52,157 nucleotides of DNA, from assembly GCA_027854065.1 (NCBI GenBank), contig JAQGEF010000027.1:1-52157 (forward strand), given 5' to 3'. This document shows, in pieces, positions 8,731 through 17,404 of this stretch. A program made the position numbers and the translations under genes. Source of the stretch: Polluticaenibacter yanchengensis (GTDB lineage: Bacteria; Bacteroidota; Bacteroidia; Chitinophagales; Chitinophagaceae). A model generated the notes under the pieces. That model saw only the letters and a list, made by a program, of their open reading frames with translations. It searched no databases and was not told the origin of the DNA. Position 1 is the first letter of the stretch. Every line of letters begins with the position of its first letter.

Positions 8731-9072
8731 TTAGCTGAATAAATCCTGATCGTTTTTACGGAAGTAAATCTTATCATCGAAAAATTCCTGGGTTGCCAAT
8801 AAAGCAGAATTAGGCATACGCTCGTAAGCACGGCTTATTTCAATTTGCTCTTTATTCTCATGAATTTCCTCTAAGCTATCTGTATGACTTGCAAATTCAT
8901 CTAATTTGCTGTGTAATTCTTCTTTTAAAGCAATATTTATTTGAGAAGATCTTTTTGCGATAATGGCAATCGACTCATATAAATTGCCAGTTTTTTGTTT
9001 GATTCTTAACAAGCTACGGGTTTCTACCGAATTATTGGTATTGTAGCTATGCTGGCGTCTTAACTTGCTCAT
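8731..9072 (-). CDS. rpoZ: RNA polymerase omega subunit, Bacteroidota type
   Basis: 113 aa. The short helical protein has the pattern TRSLLRIKQKTGNLYESIAIIAKRS, which corresponds to the conserved omega core binding the beta-prime C-terminus, followed by a Bacteroidota-specific acidic extension (KLDEFASHTDSLEEIHENKE). It overlaps the end of bamD by 26 nt, as in many Bacteroidota, and is closed by a strong terminator. Recognition rests on the motif plus the bamD-rpoZ-coaBC neighbourhood. Confidence 0.88.
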   Translation of the reverse strand: MSKLRRQHSYNTNNSVETRSLLRIKQKTGNLYESIAIIAKRSSQINIALKEELHSKLDEFASHTDSLEEIHENKEQIEISRAYERMPNSALLATQEFFDDKIYFRKNDQDLFS

Positions 9073-9862
9073 TTTCTATATTTTTAATTTTATTTTCTGA
9101 AGTTGATTTTAATTTCTGAACATCATCTAACAATGCACTTTCAGGAAACCTGTCAATGAAATCGTTACATTCATGAATCACTGTTTTATAGCGTTCCACC
9201 TGCTTATCTTCAATACTGTTATTAGCAAACTCAAAGGCAGACTTAACAACCATCAGCTTATAATGTTCACTCTTGGCAGACTCCGGATAAGCAAATGCTA
9301 ATTGAGTAAAAGAAGTAGAAGCAGCCCTGTAATAACCTAAATTATAATAAAGCTCCGCATTCTGAAAATCTTTCAGTTCTAATTTCGCCTTCAATTCTTC
9401 AATAATGGAAGCAGCCTCCTTATTCCTGGAAGAGTTCGGATACTGCATCATGAAACTTTGCAAAAAAGTAATCGCTCTTAAAGTAGGTGTCTGGTCCAGC
9501 GGCGCTTTAGGAGATTGTTTATAAAAACAATAGGCTCTTAAATACTTGCACTCCTCTACTTTCAGGCTATTAGGAAATGTTTCCACAAACCCTTTGAACA
9601 TATTTTCAGCATTCAGGTAGTCTTTTTGATTATAGCTACAGAATGCCCAGTTATAATATATCTGCTCAAATTTAGGTGTTCCCTTAAAAATCGGGAATAC
9701 ATCCTCATAAAACATCTGAGCTTTTACATATTTCTTTTTAGCGTATAAACTATCTGCTACCTGTAGTTTGTAATCATAGTCATTGCTTTTTAAAGCTTTA
9801 TTGATGCTGTTACAACCAACTATTAAAAATGCGCAAATAATAACGAACCAAATTTTGTTCAT
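9047..9862 (-). CDS. bamD: Outer-membrane assembly lipoprotein BamD
   Basis: 271 aa from the ATG; an upstream in-frame TTG would add four residues but the ATG gives a normal lipoprotein signal, MNKIWFVIICAFLIVGC, with Cys17 as the lipidated residue. The mature part is a chain of TPR-like helical pairs (e.g. ADSLYAKKKYVKAQMFYEDV, YNWAFCSYNQKDYLNAENMF, AELYYNLGYYRAASTSF). It belongs to the BAM complex that inserts beta barrels into the outer membrane, of which this window encodes many. First gene of a two-gene transcript with rpoZ. Confidence 0.92.
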   Translation of the reverse strand: MNKIWFVIICAFLIVGCNSINKALKSNDYDYKLQVADSLYAKKKYVKAQMFYEDVFPIFKGTPKFEQIYYNWAFCSYNQKDYLNAENMFKGFVETFPNSLKVEECKYLRAYCFYKQSPKAPLDQTPTLRAITFLQSFMMQYPNSSRNKEAASIIEELKAKLELKDFQNAELYYNLGYYRAASTSFTQLAFAYPESAKSEHYKLMVVKSAFEFANNSIEDKQVERYKTVIHECNDFIDRFPESALLDDVQKLKSTSENKIKNIENEQVKTPA

Positions 9863-9955
9863 AAAGGACTGCAAAAATATAATTATTTTGGCAAATTAAG
9901 GAAAAACATTTTCCTGCGACATTTATTTACGTTAATAACTATATAAATATCACAA

Positions 9956-9987
9956 AAAAGGCTCACTTTTTACAAAGCGAGCCTTTT
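9956..9987 (-). terminator. Terminator after the OmpA-family gene
   Basis: Stem AAAAGGCTC/GAGCCTTTT with a 14-nt loop and U-rich flanks on both strands. It lies 23 nt after the OmpA-family stop and upstream of bamD, so it insulates bamD from the preceding gene. Confidence 0.85.
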
Positions 9988-10010
9988 GTATAATTAAAAT
10001 ACTTACTTAA

Positions 10011-11681
10011 TTATTTGCTTGTTTGGAACTGTGGATGCGGAGGATTAACATATGCATCTGCACTTTGACCAGTTGCATCTTGTAAATCTACTGTATTTGC
10101 AGCACCGGATTGTCCGTGTTTGAATAATAAACGGTCGCGGCTTACACCTTGTTTCTCAACTAAATATTTGATAACAGTATTTACACGGTCCCAGCTTAAT
10201 TGCTCAGCACGTTTGCTTGATTGCTCCATGTAACCAACTACCACTACTTTACAAGTCGGGTTAGCTTTAATCTGACCTGCAGCAGCAGCTAAGATCGCTT
10301 CAGCTTCAGCAGTTAATTTAACGCCGGATTTGAATTGTACACTTGGTAAGCTACCGATTTGACAAGCAGCTAAAGGTGTTTGAATGTTTTTGCAGCACTC
10401 AGGATCTGGGCATTTACCAACACCTTCAGCATCAACTGGTTGACATTGAGTAGGAGTAATTAACTCTTTATCACGGCAATCAGGAACACCGTCACCATCT
10501 GTATCGCGGGATTTACCTTTAGTATCTACAGGGCAACCTGCAGGTGTATTAGGCTCAACATCAAATTGGTCAACTACACCATCACCATCAGCATCGTCTA
10601 AGATAGGCTTGATCTGTAAGTGAGTTGGATTTTGAATTTCATTATATAAGTAACCCAGTGGGTTTAACTGCCATAATGGAGCTACACGTTTAGCAGAATT
10701 ACCGATATTAAAGTTAACGCTTAAGTTACCTAAGATTAAGTTATCATTTTGTGGAGTGTGAGCAGTTGTACCGCCAACAAATTTCCAACCATCGATATAA
10801 TCATCCTGAGTAAATACATATTTAATCTCAGCACCTAATGATAATCTTTGAGAAAGACGGAACTCTAAACCGGTACCGATATCCCAGCTATGACGAATTT
10901 GCCATTTGTCTGAACCACCGTCATCAAAGTTTTGAGCACGGTCATTTACACGGGCGTAAGTTTCATAGTCACCATCAAAGAAATTATCTTTCAGGTATTT
11001 CTTAATATCTTTTCTTGATTGATTAAAGAAACCAGCAGGTAAGGAAGCATAATCATACATAGTTGCATATGTAGAACCATCTGCACTTACACCTCTGCCT
11101 AAGTCTAACTTAGTTCTGTAAATAAATGGAGTGGTACCTCCCAATAAATACCAGTTAACTTTACTTTGTTTTTTATGGAACATTAAGTTGTTCATACTAA
11201 ACAATAAGTCAACTGAAGGTAAGATTGCCTCAGTTTTGAAATTTGGTACATAGAAACCAGGGCCGCCATTAGAGCTTCTGTATGGTTCTAAGTTTGCGTT
11301 ATTTAAAAAGTTTGGATTCTTTTTGTAATCTAACCCTTTAGTAACACCATAACCTAACTGAGCTCTAACAGAAACAACGTAACCTAAAGCTTTACGAGCC
11401 TGGATACCAACATTCCAACCTGGCAAACCAGGATAAGGAGACACGTCACCATCAATGATAAATGCACCGCCGTATACACCTAACTGCCACATGTTACGTG
11501 GTTTTGCAGGAAAAGGTTCATTAGGGGAGTGATTTAACCATTCGTTCTGCTGAGCCATACGCTTAGCAGGAATTTTACTTGAATCAGCTACGTTTATTAC
11601 GCCTTGTAACTGAGCATATGCACCTGTTGCTGCTACTGATAACATCAATGAAGTAAGAAGTGCGTACTTTTTAATTGCCAT
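10011..11681 (-). CDS. OmpA-family outer-membrane protein with thrombospondin type 3 repeats
   Basis: 556 aa. A signal peptide ends near TGAYAQ. Residues ~60-350 resemble a beta-barrel or outer-membrane beta-sheet domain. Around 362-405 are Ca-binding type 3 motifs (DADGDGVVDQFD, DTDGDGVPDCRD) followed by a Cys-rich linker (CPDPECC). Residues ~445-526 are an OmpA-C domain with 'AEQLSWDRVNTVIKYL'. At the place where peptidoglycan-binding members usually have G-H-T-D, this one has GYME, so the key Asp is replaced by Glu. It likely ties the outer membrane to the cell wall. A good consensus promoter lies about 45-75 bp upstream. Confidence 0.88.
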   Translation of the reverse strand: MAIKKYALLTSLMLSVAATGAYAQLQGVINVADSSKIPAKRMAQQNEWLNHSPNEPFPAKPRNMWQLGVYGGAFIIDGDVSPYPGLPGWNVGIQARKALGYVVSVRAQLGYGVTKGLDYKKNPNFLNNANLEPYRSSNGGPGFYVPNFKTEAILPSVDLLFSMNNLMFHKKQSKVNWYLLGGTTPFIYRTKLDLGRGVSADGSTYATMYDYASLPAGFFNQSRKDIKKYLKDNFFDGDYETYARVNDRAQNFDDGGSDKWQIRHSWDIGTGLEFRLSQRLSLGAEIKYVFTQDDYIDGWKFVGGTTAHTPQNDNLILGNLSVNFNIGNSAKRVAPLWQLNPLGYLYNEIQNPTHLQIKPILDDADGDGVVDQFDVEPNTPAGCPVDTKGKSRDTDGDGVPDCRDKELITPTQCQPVDAEGVGKCPDPECCKNIQTPLAACQIGSLPSVQFKSGVKLTAEAEAILAAAAGQIKANPTCKVVVVGYMEQSSKRAEQLSWDRVNTVIKYLVEKQGVSRDRLLFKHGQSGAANTVDLQDATGQSADAYVNPPHPQFQTSK

Positions 11682-11723
11682 AAGAATAAGTTAATAATTT
11701 AAATTTCCAAGGGTACTTACTTG

Positions 11724-11754
11724 CAAAAGTAACACTGGTATGTTAAAAAACAAA
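11724..11754 (-). promoter_or_regulatory. Bacteroidota-type promoter for the OmpA-family gene
   Basis: On the minus strand TTTG (-33) and TACTTTTG (-7, matching TAnnTTTG exactly) are separated by 19 nt, the standard spacing for the phylum's housekeeping sigma factor. It predicts a 5' leader of about 40 nt. Confidence 0.75.
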
Positions 11755-11856
11755 TTTTTTCACAAATAAATCATTTATTTTTTTTAATAATATTTCAAAA
11801 AAGTAGAAGAAATTTGAATTTTTGAACACTAAATAGCATTATTTTGCCATTCTGAC

Positions 11857-12825
11857 ATGGCAGATTTAAAGTACAACTATATAATTGAAAGTGAACTCGA
11901 AATTTTTGAAAAAAAGTTTAAAGAGTCTGTAAAAAGTAAAACACCATTACTTGACAGGATAACTCATTATATAATTAACAGGAAAGGAAAGCAACTAAGG
12001 CCACGCTTCGTTTTTTTATCGGCCAAATTGTTTGGAGATGTAAATGACACCACTTATAATGCTGCTTCATTTGTAGAATTATTGCACACAGCAACATTGG
12101 TACACGACGATGTGGTAGATGATGCCAATGAAAGAAGGGGTTTTTTTTCGGTAAATGCCCTTTGGAAGAACAAAGTAGCTGTTTTAGTGGGCGATTACCT
12201 GCTCAGCAAAGGCATGTTACTGGCTTTATCCAACGATGAAACGGAATTACTTAAAATTTTAAGTACCGCCATATCCAAACTAATTGAAGGCGAATTACTT
12301 CAATTAGAAAAAGCCAGGAATCTCAACTTTAAGGAAGATGTTTATTTTGAGATTATTACCAACAAAACGGCTTCCTTGCTGGCATCTGTATGTGCTTCAG
12401 GCGCATGGAGTACCACAAAAGATGCAGAAATTACAGAACAAATGCGTTTGTTTGGAGAAAAAGTAGGTATTGCGTTCCAGATAAAAGATGATCTGTTTGA
12501 TTATGGTACCGACGATGTAGGCAAACCTACCGGTAATGATATTAAGGAGAAAAAGTTAACACTGCCGCTTATTCACGCTTTACAGCATGCCAGTTCGTCT
12601 GACAAGCGGGAAATGATATATGTAATTAAAAACGAGAACACGAATAAAGAGCGTGTAGCCTGGCTCATCAGCAAGGTGCAGGCTTATGGGGGCATTAATT
12701 ATGCTGTCAACAAGATGATGGAATACCGGGACGATGCGTTAGCCATACTAGATAAATTTCCTAAAAATGAAGCTAATTTAGCATTAGTGGAACTAGTGAA
12801 CTATTCTACAGAACGTAAATATTAA
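11857..12825 (+). CDS. Polyprenyl diphosphate synthase
   Basis: 322 aa trans-prenyltransferase. The first Asp-rich motif is D84-D85-V-V-D88 in LVHDDVVDDANERRG and the second is D211-D212-L-F-D215 in FQIKDDLFDYGTDD, with GKQLRPRFVFLS near the N-terminus and KKLTLPLIHAL after the second motif. Such enzymes extend farnesyl diphosphate with isopentenyl diphosphate to make the side chain of menaquinone. Length and residues before the first motif fit octaprenyl- or heptaprenyl-type enzymes; exact chain length cannot be read. It is divergent from the OmpA-family gene. Confidence 0.92.
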   Translation: MADLKYNYIIESELEIFEKKFKESVKSKTPLLDRITHYIINRKGKQLRPRFVFLSAKLFGDVNDTTYNAASFVELLHTATLVHDDVVDDANERRGFFSVNALWKNKVAVLVGDYLLSKGMLLALSNDETELLKILSTAISKLIEGELLQLEKARNLNFKEDVYFEIITNKTASLLASVCASGAWSTTKDAEITEQMRLFGEKVGIAFQIKDDLFDYGTDDVGKPTGNDIKEKKLTLPLIHALQHASSSDKREMIYVIKNENTNKERVAWLISKVQAYGGINYAVNKMMEYRDDALAILDKFPKNEANLALVELVNYSTERKY

Positions 12826-12869
12826 TTTCAGGTTGTCTTAATTCCCGGTAGAATGTTCAGCACATTTTT

Positions 12870-12969
12870 ACCGGAGCTACCAGTCCCCGGGTGAGGGATA
12901 GTAGCGGCATCCTTTTTGCCCGGTTTCATACCGGCAAAAAGATACAGCGGATAGCCCGACCCTGCCGGT
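12870..12969 (+). ncRNA. Structured RNA-like intergenic element before recJ
   Basis: Nested pairings: outer ACCGG/CCGGT, then GGG(ATAG)/(ATAG)CCC, and an internal hairpin CTTTTTGCC/GGCAAAAAG with an inner GGT/ACC. The unpaired pieces 'GATAGTAGCGG' and 'AAGATACAGCGGATAGCCC' recur, from memory, in intergenic regions across Bacteroidota and may correspond to the Flavo-1-type motif; I cannot confirm this without a covariance search. Strand is chosen from that resemblance. Confidence 0.5.
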
Positions 12970-13064
12970 GAATTATTTAACGCTATCATTTCCTGATTAT
13001 AATTTAAAATCAGTACTTTGGCGGCAGGGGCACCCCAAACATAAAAATTAAAGATATTAGCAGC

Positions 13065-14768
13065 ATGGATAAAAGGTGGAAAATATTAAAAGCAGATCAG
13101 GAAAAAGTAGCCACCTTAAGTAATGCATTAAAAATAAATCCTGCTATCTGTAAAATACTGGTACAAAGAGGACTGGAAGACTTTGAGCAATCCCGGGATT
13201 TTTTCCGGCCAAAGATCGGGCATTTACATAGCCCCTGGCTGATGAAAGACATGGACAAAGCCGTAGAAAGAATTACCCGTGCCATTACAAATAATGAAAA
13301 AATACTGGTGTATGGTGACTACGATGTGGATGGTACCACATCTGTAGCGTGCATGTACCAGTTCCTGAAAAGCATCTATCCTAACGTAGACTTTTATATA
13401 CCACACCGGTACAAGGAAGGATACGGCATAAGTGTTGCCGGTATTGAGTTTGCGCGTGATAATCAATTTAGCCTTATCGTGTCTTTAGACTGTGGCATTA
13501 AGGCCATTAACATGATAGCACTGGCCACTGCTTACGGTATTGATTTTGTTGTTTGTGACCACCATACGCCCGATGATATTTTACCGGAAGCTTATGCTAT
13601 TCTGAACCCTAAACAAAAAGATTGCCCTTACCCTTTTAATGAGCTATGCGGCTGTGGAGTGGGCTTTAAACTCATCCAGGCGCTTTGTGAAACGCTTAAC
13701 CTGCCGGATGAGACCTGGATGCAGTATATGGACTTACTGGCAACAGCCATTGCGGCGGACATTGTACCATTAGTGGACGAGAACCGCACCATGACTTATT
13801 TCGGGCTGAAACGTGCCAATGAAAACCCTAGTGTAGGTATAAAAGCATTACTGGAACTGGCCCAAAAAAAAGACGCCCTTTCCGTTAGCGACCTGGTATT
13901 CCTGATAGCCCCTAGAGTAAATGCCGCCGGCAGAATGGATGATGCCAAACTGGCGGTAAGATTATTTATTGAAAAGGATTATAAAAGTGCCTTGGAACTG
14001 GCAGAAGAGCTGCAGGTAAATAATACCGACAGGAAGGAAACTGATGCTGAAATTACGCAGCAGGCCCTGGAATTAATAGAAACAAATACCATTTATACCT
14101 CTCGTAAATCTACGGTACTTTATAAAGGTGACTGGCATAAAGGCGTCGTAGGAATTGTAGCCAGCAGGCTCATAGAAAAGCATTATAAACCGACGATTAT
14201 TCTTACCAACAGTAACGATAAAATCTCCGGCTCTGCCAGGAGTGTAATAGGGTTTAATGTATACGAGGCCATCCATAGTTGCAAAGACCTGCTGGAGAAC
14301 TATGGCGGGCATTTTTATGCCGCCGGATTAACGCTTAAACCGGAAAACCTGGACTTGTTTATAGACCGTTTTGAGACAGTCGTATCGGGTAGCATTACAG
14401 AAGAAATGTTAAGCCCGGAAATCGTTATTGACACTGAAATTAATTTCGCAGACATTACAGAAACTTTCTACAACATCATTCTGCAAATGGAGCCTTACGG
14501 CCCTGAAAATATGCGCCCGGTTTTTATAACAAGGAACGTGTATGAAACCGGTATGAGCCGCATTGTAAAAGAAGCCCATATTAAATTCTCTCTGAAACAC
14601 GGCAGCAACATCATGAACGGGATCGGATTTGGATTAGCCGATAAATTTGAATTACTGCAACCAAACAGGCCCATTGATATTGTTTATACGCTGGACATTA
14701 ACGTGTACAGGGATGTTCGCTCCATTCAACTGAAAGTATTAGACATAAAGGCATCAAACAGTTATTAA
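13065..14768 (+). CDS. recJ: Single-stranded-DNA-specific exonuclease RecJ
   Basis: 567 aa, the normal length. The DHH phosphoesterase core has DYDVDG (85-90), S140-L-D-C-G (142-144) and the C-D-H-H motif at 164-167, which coordinate Mn; then VNAAGRMDDAKLAVRLF, and the DHHA1 part with GDWHKGVVGIVASRL and GGHFYAAGLTL. The C-terminal OB-like region binds ssDNA. It degrades 5' to 3' single strands in recombination and mismatch repair. The next gene begins 2 nt after its stop. Confidence 0.96.
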   Translation: MDKRWKILKADQEKVATLSNALKINPAICKILVQRGLEDFEQSRDFFRPKIGHLHSPWLMKDMDKAVERITRAITNNEKILVYGDYDVDGTTSVACMYQFLKSIYPNVDFYIPHRYKEGYGISVAGIEFARDNQFSLIVSLDCGIKAINMIALATAYGIDFVVCDHHTPDDILPEAYAILNPKQKDCPYPFNELCGCGVGFKLIQALCETLNLPDETWMQYMDLLATAIAADIVPLVDENRTMTYFGLKRANENPSVGIKALLELAQKKDALSVSDLVFLIAPRVNAAGRMDDAKLAVRLFIEKDYKSALELAEELQVNNTDRKETDAEITQQALELIETNTIYTSRKSTVLYKGDWHKGVVGIVASRLIEKHYKPTIILTNSNDKISGSARSVIGFNVYEAIHSCKDLLENYGGHFYAAGLTLKPENLDLFIDRFETVVSGSITEEMLSPEIVIDTEINFADITETFYNIILQMEPYGPENMRPVFITRNVYETGMSRIVKEAHIKFSLKHGSNIMNGIGFGLADKFELLQPNRPIDIVYTLDINVYRDVRSIQLKVLDIKASNSY

Positions 14769-14770
14769 CC

Positions 14771-15457
14771 TTGAAACGTATTATTAACTATACCCGTTAT
14801 TTTATTTACCTGTGGTGGTACTGGTCTTTTAAACTGGCCTATTTTGTACTTAAACATGAAATACGCGGTGAAAAAAAATATGGCGTAGACACCATCGGTA
14901 TAGATGAACTGGAAGGCAGTGTTTCAGCCGAAGATCTGGAACATGCCAGCATTTACCAACCCATTAATTACTATACTGCCGAAACGTTTTTCAACCAGTT
15001 GACAGAAGTACATTTTACGCATGGGTTCCTGGATGCCGGTTGTGGCAAAGGCAGAGCCATAGCAATGGCAGCCTATTACGGCTTTAAAGAAATTCACGGG
15101 TTTGATTTTTCACCAAAACTGGTTGCAAAAGCACAAAAATCAGTACAAAAAATTCAATCAGAATACCCCGGCACAAACTTTATCATCACCGAAGCAGATG
15201 CCCGTTTTTACAAGCTGCCGGTGAGCATCAATACCATCTTCCTGTTCAACCCCTTCGATGCGTTTGTAATGGAAGATTTTATCCATGCTATTCAAAAATC
15301 TGTTGCTGAAAAAAACAGGACGATCACCGTTCTATACGCCAATCCTGTCTGCAAATCCCTGTTTGTAAAAGCCGGTTTTGAAGAAACTTTTTACTTTCAG
15401 AAAATGAAATATATAGAGGGCGTGGTACTTACATTAAGGCAGAAGGTAAATTTCTGA
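14771..15457 (+). CDS. Class I SAM-dependent methyltransferase, TTG start
   Basis: 228 aa. The SAM-binding motif I is FLDAGCGKGRAIAMA, followed by the acidic residue in IHGFDFSPKLV and NPFDAFV in place of the usual motif IV. An N-terminal aromatic helix (YFIYLWWYWSFKLAYFVL) may be a membrane anchor. No ATG is available before motif I, so translation most likely begins at TTG 14771, 2 nt after the recJ stop, and depends on coupling to recJ. Substrate unknown. Confidence 0.75.
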   Translation: MKRIINYTRYFIYLWWYWSFKLAYFVLKHEIRGEKKYGVDTIGIDELEGSVSAEDLEHASIYQPINYYTAETFFNQLTEVHFTHGFLDAGCGKGRAIAMAAYYGFKEIHGFDFSPKLVAKAQKSVQKIQSEYPGTNFIITEADARFYKLPVSINTIFLFNPFDAFVMEDFIHAIQKSVAEKNRTITVLYANPVCKSLFVKAGFEETFYFQKMKYIEGVVLTLRQKVNF

Positions 15458-15517
15458 TTTTTTACATCAATTTCACACTACAATAGGTAACTTTATAGTT
15501 CAATCATTAAAGTTGTA

Positions 15518-15745
15518 ATGAATATACAAGTAGAAATAGAAAATAAAAGGCAGGAATTAATTCAAAAAATTGCTGGCATTAACAGTATTGATTTACTTGA
15601 TAAAATAGAAACATTCCTTTCTCAAAAACAGAATTCTGTATCAACAGAAGAATGCCAATCGATTGAAAAAGGAATAGCTGATGCAGATTCGGGGAAATTA
15701 AATGCTCATTCTGAAGCTCAGAAACTATATGCAAAATGGATATAA
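15518..15745 (+). CDS. Antitoxin of ParE/RelE-type module
   Basis: 75 aa, mostly helical, hydrophilic, with 'IENKRQELIQKIAGINSIDLLDKIETFL' and a C-terminal tail (NAHSEAQKLYAKWI) of the kind that wraps around ParE/RelE toxins. It has no clear DNA-binding domain. It overlaps the toxin start by 17 nt, the usual antitoxin-first layout. Identity follows mainly from its neighbour. Confidence 0.7.
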   Translation: MNIQVEIENKRQELIQKIAGINSIDLLDKIETFLSQKQNSVSTEECQSIEKGIADADSGKLNAHSEAQKLYAKWI

Positions 15746-16028
15746 AATATTCTGGACAGACAATGCTTTACAGGAACTGAATAATACTATAGAATATTTA
15801 CAGAATAGCTTTTCTGATAAAGAAATCAATAAACTAGCTTCAGAAATAGAAAAAACAATAAACGTCATTGCTAAATTTCCTAAAACCTTTCCCGAATCAG
15901 GTTATCCTCATGTTAGAAAAGTAGCGATTCTAAAATACAATACCATGTATTACAGGATCATTGATACACAAATAGAAATTCTTTCATTCTTTTCAAACAG
16001 GCAAAAACCACGCACAAATAAATTCTAA
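15729..16028 (+). CDS. ParE/RelE-superfamily toxin
   Basis: 99 aa from the second ATG (an upstream ATG at 15702 would add nine residues). The pattern is typical of the superfamily: YKIFWTDNALQELNNTIEYLQ, a central helical pair, then 'KFPKTFPESGYPHVRKVAILKYNTMYYRI' and a C-terminal 'IEILSFFSNRQKP'. The R-x-F/Y-type beta strand and final Asn-Arg fit ParE-like toxins, which act on gyrase or on ribosome-bound mRNA; which one applies cannot be read here. Forms an operon with the preceding antitoxin. Confidence 0.8.
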   Translation: MQNGYKIFWTDNALQELNNTIEYLQNSFSDKEINKLASEIEKTINVIAKFPKTFPESGYPHVRKVAILKYNTMYYRIIDTQIEILSFFSNRQKPRTNKF

Positions 16029-16047
16029 AAACGGTTACTTTTAAAAT

Positions 16048-16079
16048 TTTCATACACTCGCCTTCATACAATATCTTTG
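16048..16079 (+). promoter_or_regulatory. Promoter directly in front of the RlmI-like gene
   Basis: TATCTTTG matches TAnnTTTG exactly, with TTTC 20 nt upstream (one mismatch to the -33 TTTG). The predicted transcription start would fall within a few nt of the ATG at 16086, so the mRNA may have almost no leader. Confidence 0.6.
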
Positions 16080-16085
16080 CAGCTT

Positions 16086-17276
16086 ATGCAAAAACTGATA
16101 TTGAAACGCAAAATATCTCACAGGATAGAACAAGGTCATCCGTGGGTATTTGCTAATGAAATAAATATTGAAGCAAAAAACAGTGCTCACTTAGAAGATA
16201 TTCAACCGGGCGAGATAGTAGAAGTCTACGACCATGCAGATAAATTTGTTGGTCGCGGTTATGCAAATACCAAAAGCAAAATTATAGTTCGCCTGCTTAC
16301 CCGGAATATAAAAGAGACCATCGATGCCGATTTCTTTTACGGGAAAATCCAGCAGGCATGGGAACACCGCCAGCATATAGGTTATATAGAAAACTGCCGC
16401 CTGATCTTTGGCGAAGCAGACGATATTCCAGCATTGGTCATTGATAAATTTAACGACTACTTCGTTATCCAGACCCTGGCTTATGGCATAGATATCTGGA
16501 AGCCTGCCATAATAGATGCACTGAACAAAATATTCAAGCCAAAAGGGATTTATGAGCGTAATGATGTGCCTGTACGTGAACTGGAAGGCATGGAACAGAT
16601 CACCGGTTTTTTAAGCGAACCCTTCGACACCAATATCATCATTAACGAAAATGGTTTGAAGTTTCATGTAGACCTGGTTAAAGGCCAGAAAACCGGTTAT
16701 TTCTTAGACCAGCAGGATAATCGCCGCCACATACAGCACATTGTAAAAGGCGCCAATGTACTGGAAGCATTCTGCTATACCGGTACGTTTAGTGCACATG
16801 CAGCTTTTTATGGTGCCAAACAAGTGTACGGTATTGATATCAGCGAAACAGCTGTAGCACAGGCGCGCAGAAATGCAGAACTAAACGGTCTGCAGAACAT
16901 CTGTACCTTCGAGGCCATGAATGCCTTTGATGCCCTGAAACAATGGAGCAAAGACGGGAAGCAATACGATGTGGTAATGATAGACCCTCCGGCATTTACC
17001 AAAAGCCGTGAGAATATTCAAAAAGCCATCACCGGGTACAAAGAGATCAACCTGCGTGCCATAAAACTGGTAAAACCGGGCGGATACCTGGTTACCGCCA
17101 GTTGCACCAACCTGGTACAGCCGCCGTTATTTATGGACATTATTGCAATGGCTGCAAAAGACGCGCGCCGCCGCTTAAAACAAGTGACCTACCAGACACA
17201 GGCCAGCGACCACCCGATTGTATGGGGACTTGAAAATACGGAGTACCTGAAATTTTTAATCGTCCAGGTGCTATAA
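16086..17276 (+). CDS. RlmI-like 23S rRNA (cytosine-5) methyltransferase
   Basis: 396 aa from the ATG; a TTG nine nt upstream is less likely because it lies inside the promoter. An N-terminal PUA domain (LKRKISHRIEQGHPWVFANEI) is followed by an EEHEE region and a Rossmann methyltransferase domain with LEAFCYTGTFSAHAAFYGAK (motif I), VYGIDISE, DVVMIDPPAF (motif IV) and TASCTNL (catalytic Cys motif VI). The family modifies C1962 of 23S rRNA in Escherichia coli. Complete and unremarkable in sequence. Confidence 0.9.
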   Translation: MQKLILKRKISHRIEQGHPWVFANEINIEAKNSAHLEDIQPGEIVEVYDHADKFVGRGYANTKSKIIVRLLTRNIKETIDADFFYGKIQQAWEHRQHIGYIENCRLIFGEADDIPALVIDKFNDYFVIQTLAYGIDIWKPAIIDALNKIFKPKGIYERNDVPVRELEGMEQITGFLSEPFDTNIIINENGLKFHVDLVKGQKTGYFLDQQDNRRHIQHIVKGANVLEAFCYTGTFSAHAAFYGAKQVYGIDISETAVAQARRNAELNGLQNICTFEAMNAFDALKQWSKDGKQYDVVMIDPPAFTKSRENIQKAITGYKEINLRAIKLVKPGGYLVTASCTNLVQPPLFMDIIAMAAKDARRRLKQVTYQTQASDHPIVWGLENTEYLKFLIVQVL

Positions 17277-17288
17277 TTTTTTTATTTT

Positions 17289-17344
17289 TATTAAGTCAGC
17301 GTTGGTACTGCTATTAAGCATCGTTGTGTCACTCCCTTGTACGG
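17289..17344 (+). repeat. 56-bp dispersed intergenic element, copy C
   Basis: Same 26-bp core as at 651-676 and 4965-4990, in the reverse orientation in the window but again in the sense direction of its neighbours, which are both on plus. It lies 12 nt past the upstream stop and 60 nt before the next start. Confidence 0.8.
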
Positions 17345-17404
17345 CAGTGCCCCGGTTCAGCTTTATTTCATTACCGGCACCAACATTAAAACACAATCTA
17401 TTCT

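Noticed and set aside
15518..16028. Toxin-antitoxin pair as part of a mobile island
   Set aside because: It sits between housekeeping genes without repeats or other accessory genes, so it looks like a simple single insertion at most.
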